From Diaporthe sp. PMI_573 (taxonomy: Eukaryota; Ascomycota; Sordariomycetes; Diaporthales; Diaporthaceae), in assembly GCA_021399435.1 (NCBI GenBank), contig JAJTUP010000154.1, positions 1 through 64,000 of the forward strand: a stretch of 64,000 bases of DNA, in the 5' to 3' direction. Positions 61,150 to 64,000 of the stretch are shown one piece after another. The position numbers and the translations under genes are program-made. The first letter of the stretch is position 1. Every line of letters begins with the position of its first letter. Under the pieces are notes generated by a model. The model made no database searches and had not been told where the DNA came from. It saw only the letters and a program-made list of their open reading frames with translations.

Positions 61150-61651
61150 AAGGCTGTGTTCCTGATTGGTGGAATAGCGAGGTAAAGCCGACATATTTCG
61201 GTCTCCCTTTCCAAGCTGCACCCTGGTTCAAGCGCAAAGCGGCAAGGACGGGCCGGAAGCAATCGATTGGCCGTCGATGTGTGTCGAAGTTGGGTTGCCA
61301 GGGGAGAAGGAGACCGAGGCTCAATTGTCGACTTGGAGTCAGCCCTATCTCCGAGTCTCCGTCTGTTGGACGAGGACTCCGATGCGAACTGTCTGAAAGC
61401 CGATAACCCACTGTTGACATTGCCATGTAGAGCAACCACTGTGGGAGCATTAGCCTCCCGTAGAACCCGGTAGCCGACAGTCCAAGCACAAGAGCTGAGA
61501 CCAAAATGATAAACAATCCCAGAAGCCACAAATGATCACCTGTGCGTTTCGGTACCCTCTTCGATGATATGCCTCGACAAGCGAAAAGGATGACTCCAAT
61601 AGCTGCAGCCTGGGATGTGAATGCTGTGATATATTGCACTATGACAGCCAT
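61150..61651 (-). CDS. Membrane-protein N-terminal fragment
   Basis: The frame from 61651 starts MAVIVQYITAFTSQAAAIGV ILFACRGISS, with a second hydrophobic stretch LWLLGLFIILVSALVLGL and a third, weaker one (PQWLLYMAMSTVGY). After about residue 85 the composition turns to Ser/Arg-rich text that does not look like the same protein, and an overlapping frame covers the same DNA. It is probably the first transmembrane part of a larger protein that has lost its rest by frameshift or truncation. The family is not recognised. Confidence 0.35.
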
Positions 61652-61659
61652 GATAGTCT

Positions 61660-62134
61660 CCTAGATCTACTAAAAAAGGCAAGATAGGTAGTTCCGCCAG
61701 GTGCTAGGAGCAGTGTTACTATAAGTATAGCATTACAGGTATATCTCAAAAAGTAAATGTTGCTGTTAATATAGGTTACCTATAGAGGTGTATGGCACGT
61801 TGCAGGCAACTGCAAATAGGTTGCTGGGAGGCAAACAACGGAACATAAAATTGCAAATACAACATTCCGCAGTAGAACATCTTTGGCTGGCTCGACTTTC
61901 AACATCGACAAGCTCAAAATCCACCATGACCTTTTGAAACGTACCCACAGGACTCTAAATTCGGTCTCAAGTCTTTGATGGTCGCATCGTACGTATCGGC
62001 GGTATTACTACTTTTGGTGGAATAGATAGGCGCATTTCGGTCTGAAATGGTGGCGGCTATAATTATAAGCGATAGTCGATAAGATGGGAAATTTCATGAC
62101 TTACTGCTAAAGGGCTGTCCATTGCAGTTGGCTT
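61660..62134. other. AT-rich spacer
   Basis: No coding or repeat signal was recognised between the membrane-protein fragment and the 3' end of the DUF3723-like gene. Confidence 0.5.
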
Positions 62135-64000
62135 TTACTGAATATCCTGTCCGTCTTCCCTCGGGGCTTTCCCGATCTCCGGCGGTGGCAGTTCAAATAC
62201 GCCGCCCTGTCGCCGCAGCCTTTTCTCTAGAATCAACGGCAAGAACGATGAACGTGGATCAAACGCTGCAGGCTTAGCAGATTGATTGTTGAAACTAAGA
62301 GGTTTTTGTTGAGCTTGATTGTATATTTCACTATCCGCAGTCTCTGACACACAGATCGTAGAATAATCACTCTCTGACCTTTGGTCAATGTCCACAGGAT
62401 GTCTTGTATTGATACCCTCTTTGCCCCATATATGTTTGATGGGTTGATTAGAAACATGGACAAAATTTCCGTAGTCTTCTTCGGCTGGATCTGATTCTGA
62501 TATTTTCAAAAATTGCCCGAAAGTGTTAGCCGTCACCAAAATGTGCGACAGAGTATCTGCTGGGATAGAAGGGTGTTCAATCTGGTTCTCCACCTCTTCG
62601 GACTGCAGACGTATGTATGCGCTCAGATAAGGCTTACCTGCCCTCCATACTGGGCAGTTCACATCATGCTGAGTATTTTCATTTGTGACAGCTTGATCTG
62701 GATCCGCCTGAACTCTATCTCGTACCACTAGCTTGAGGGTCCGAAATCCAAGATCATATGCTCTTTGTTGAAATCGCTGTACAGCGCTGCGTTGAACTTG
62801 TCCCACTAATCGACGGCCGTCCTTGCCACAAAGCGGGGATTCGTAGCTAAGTTCCGCGAAGTTTTGCAGTGCGAATACAAGCAGTCTTGTGTATGCCGTG
62901 TAAAATGTGTGTTTGCCCGGATGATCGTGTGTATAGTGACACTCATCTCCGCTCTCGCAAATATGTCCCTCGCTTGGCTGAAAATGCCTGTTGAGCACAT
63001 TTCTCAGTGTCGGCTGGTTTCTGCGTCGGGATCGATCTAGCGCGACAAATTTCCAGACGGCCCTAACTGCGGGTGAGAAATACAGCATATCTTTGTGAAG
63101 TGTCTCGATACTGGAAATACGCCGCCTGACTGCGCACACGCCTTGCTCTAGACATAGGCGTTCTCCTGTGTCCGTAATATCTGTGAAAACCATGTTTGAG
63201 CTAAACAAGTCCCGAATCGCGGCAAGGTGGCCAAAATTGTATAATGTCATCATTTCGCTTCGATAAGTATTTCTGAAGCGGCTAAAGTTCTGTCCAGTCA
63301 ATCCCTCTATGCCCAGGCTTCCGTACAAGCTTACCTGTCTTCTTAGACCATCGCCAATGTTGGTGGCGAGCTGTTTGAGGGTTTTCCTCATAGGCAGCAG
63401 CATATCGAAATGCTTCATAAGCGAACTTATTAAAAGAGAAACACCTGAGATACTAGTAAAGACTAGGTGGATGCCACTTAGCCCGAAAGAATATGCATCA
63501 AGGATCTGAGATCTCAAGAGGCTGTCAGTATGCATCTGATGGAGCTCGGCAACGAAGGCCTCGCTGACCGACGCGATACCAATGTCGAGACCCGCCTGCC
63601 GGAGTCGCAAGCTCATCACATTCTGAAACACACAACCGCCGACTCCCACCCCAAGCAGAGGATCGGAGCGGTTCCAGACGAGGACGGAATTGCCGTGATT
63701 GATAGAAGTGGCGTCACAGTGTCGGAACTCTCCATAGACTTGACCGACCCGTTCAGCGCGAGCATATTTTCGATACCAGCCCATGGCTTAGCCTGCACTC
63801 ACATGGAATGCTTCGACCTTGAGACGTGGCTCAACACACGCCCAATCAAGCAGGCGATCAATAATGGCCCGCAGTACGTCTGTACAACTCCGAAACGTCT
63901 CGAGCCATCGGAGCCCGATAAGTGGGAATGCCACATCTGTTTTGGGGATGCCAGGCCGAGAAGTCTTCGTATCGATAGCTTTCTGGTCAGTGTACGTAAA
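62135..64000 (-). CDS. DUF3723-like protein, 5' end outside the window
   Basis: The main frame (63784-62135) reads NSVLVWNRSDPLLGVGVGGC, then ISSIETLHKDMLYFSPAVRA, RRRNQPTLRNVLNRHF, FYTAYTRLLVFALQNFAELS and SAVQRFQQRAYDLGFRT. The ETLHKDM-LYF block, the TLRxxLxRHF block and the tyrosine-rich RL-(W/L)-x-FA-x-(R/Q)-(H/N)-F segment are the pattern I know from DUF3723 proteins. Their function is unknown; they are recurrent Starship cargo and often duplicated. Upstream, an open frame on the minus strand from the window edge to 63803 (FPLIGLRWLETFRSC, VEPRLKVEAFH) ends at a GTGAGT donor, so the gene continues beyond 64000 with an intron around 63802. The C-terminus ends PPPEIGKAPREDGQDIQ. The frame is intact. 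Confidence 0.6.

Noticed and set aside
1..64000. CRISPR array, bacterial operons, Shine-Dalgarno sites
   Set aside because: No regularly spaced repeats with unique spacers, and gene structure is eukaryotic with spliceosomal introns.
1..64000. Starship captain (DUF3435 tyrosine recombinase)
   Set aside because: I looked for it because of the DUF3723 and ferric reductase genes, but no frame carries a tyrosine-recombinase-like pattern that I can recognise.

Overview
The window looks like a gene-poor, repeat-rich accessory region of a filamentous ascomycete genome (Dothideomycetes or a related class is my guess). The reasons are short introns of about 53-97 nt with GTRAGT-type donors and YAG acceptors, fungus-specific families (Zn2Cys6 regulator, DUF7924-like, DUF6601-like, DUF6570, DUF3723-like, FunK1-type kinases) and fungal forms of hAT, Tc1/IS630, pogo, Ty1/copia, Ty3/gypsy and LINE elements. 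There are no bacterial operons, CRISPR arrays or rRNA genes.

Layout. 1-6.5 kb: sparse, with two LINE-type 3' tails, a small spliced coiled-coil gene and a relic NUDIX fragment. 6.5-11.5 kb: a truncated, frameshifted Zn2Cys6 regulator and an intact two-exon DUF7924-like gene with a PD-(D/E)XK-type signature. 11.8-18.0 kb: a complete hAT transposon (matching TIRs, 8-bp target duplication) that sits inside an older BED-finger ORF and carries a MYND-finger gene, a DUF6570 gene and a Helitron-helicase tail beside its own transposase. 18.8-20.1 kb: an APH-type kinase gene. 20.2-23.8 kb: a 3.6-kb TIR-bounded Tc1/IS630-like element with a DD34E transposase and a second, antisense gene. 23.9-31 kb: hAT, pogo and copia fragments around an apparently complete zinc-knuckle/RS-like gene. 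31.3-35 kb: a truncated ferric reductase-like gene and a NUDIX hydrolase gene cut at a splice donor by copia sequence. 35-41 kb: a rearranged Ty1/copia element with one LTR, a separate RNase H tail, an inverted LTR piece and a dense CGTRCG hexamer pattern. 41-50 kb: a solo LTR, a second copy of the zinc-knuckle segment, a diverged ubiquitin-like ORF, a DUF6601-like fragment cut by a LINE, an HExxH gene and an unknown two-exon gene. 50-58 kb: interleaved copia, LINE and gypsy pieces around a broken FunK1-like gene, ending with a damaged tRNA-Thr-like sequence. 58.5-64 kb: an intact 809-codon FunK1-like gene, membrane-protein debris and a DUF3723-like gene running off the right edge.

Together: nearly every kilobase records insertion, capture or truncation. 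The few intact-looking host-type genes (DUF7924-like, zinc-knuckle, the 48.7-kb gene, the FunK1-like kinase) are islands among transposons. The ferric reductase and DUF3723 families are known as Starship cargo in Pezizomycotina, so the window may lie in or near such an element, but I see no DUF3435 captain. All family names come from recognising motifs by eye; no searches were run.
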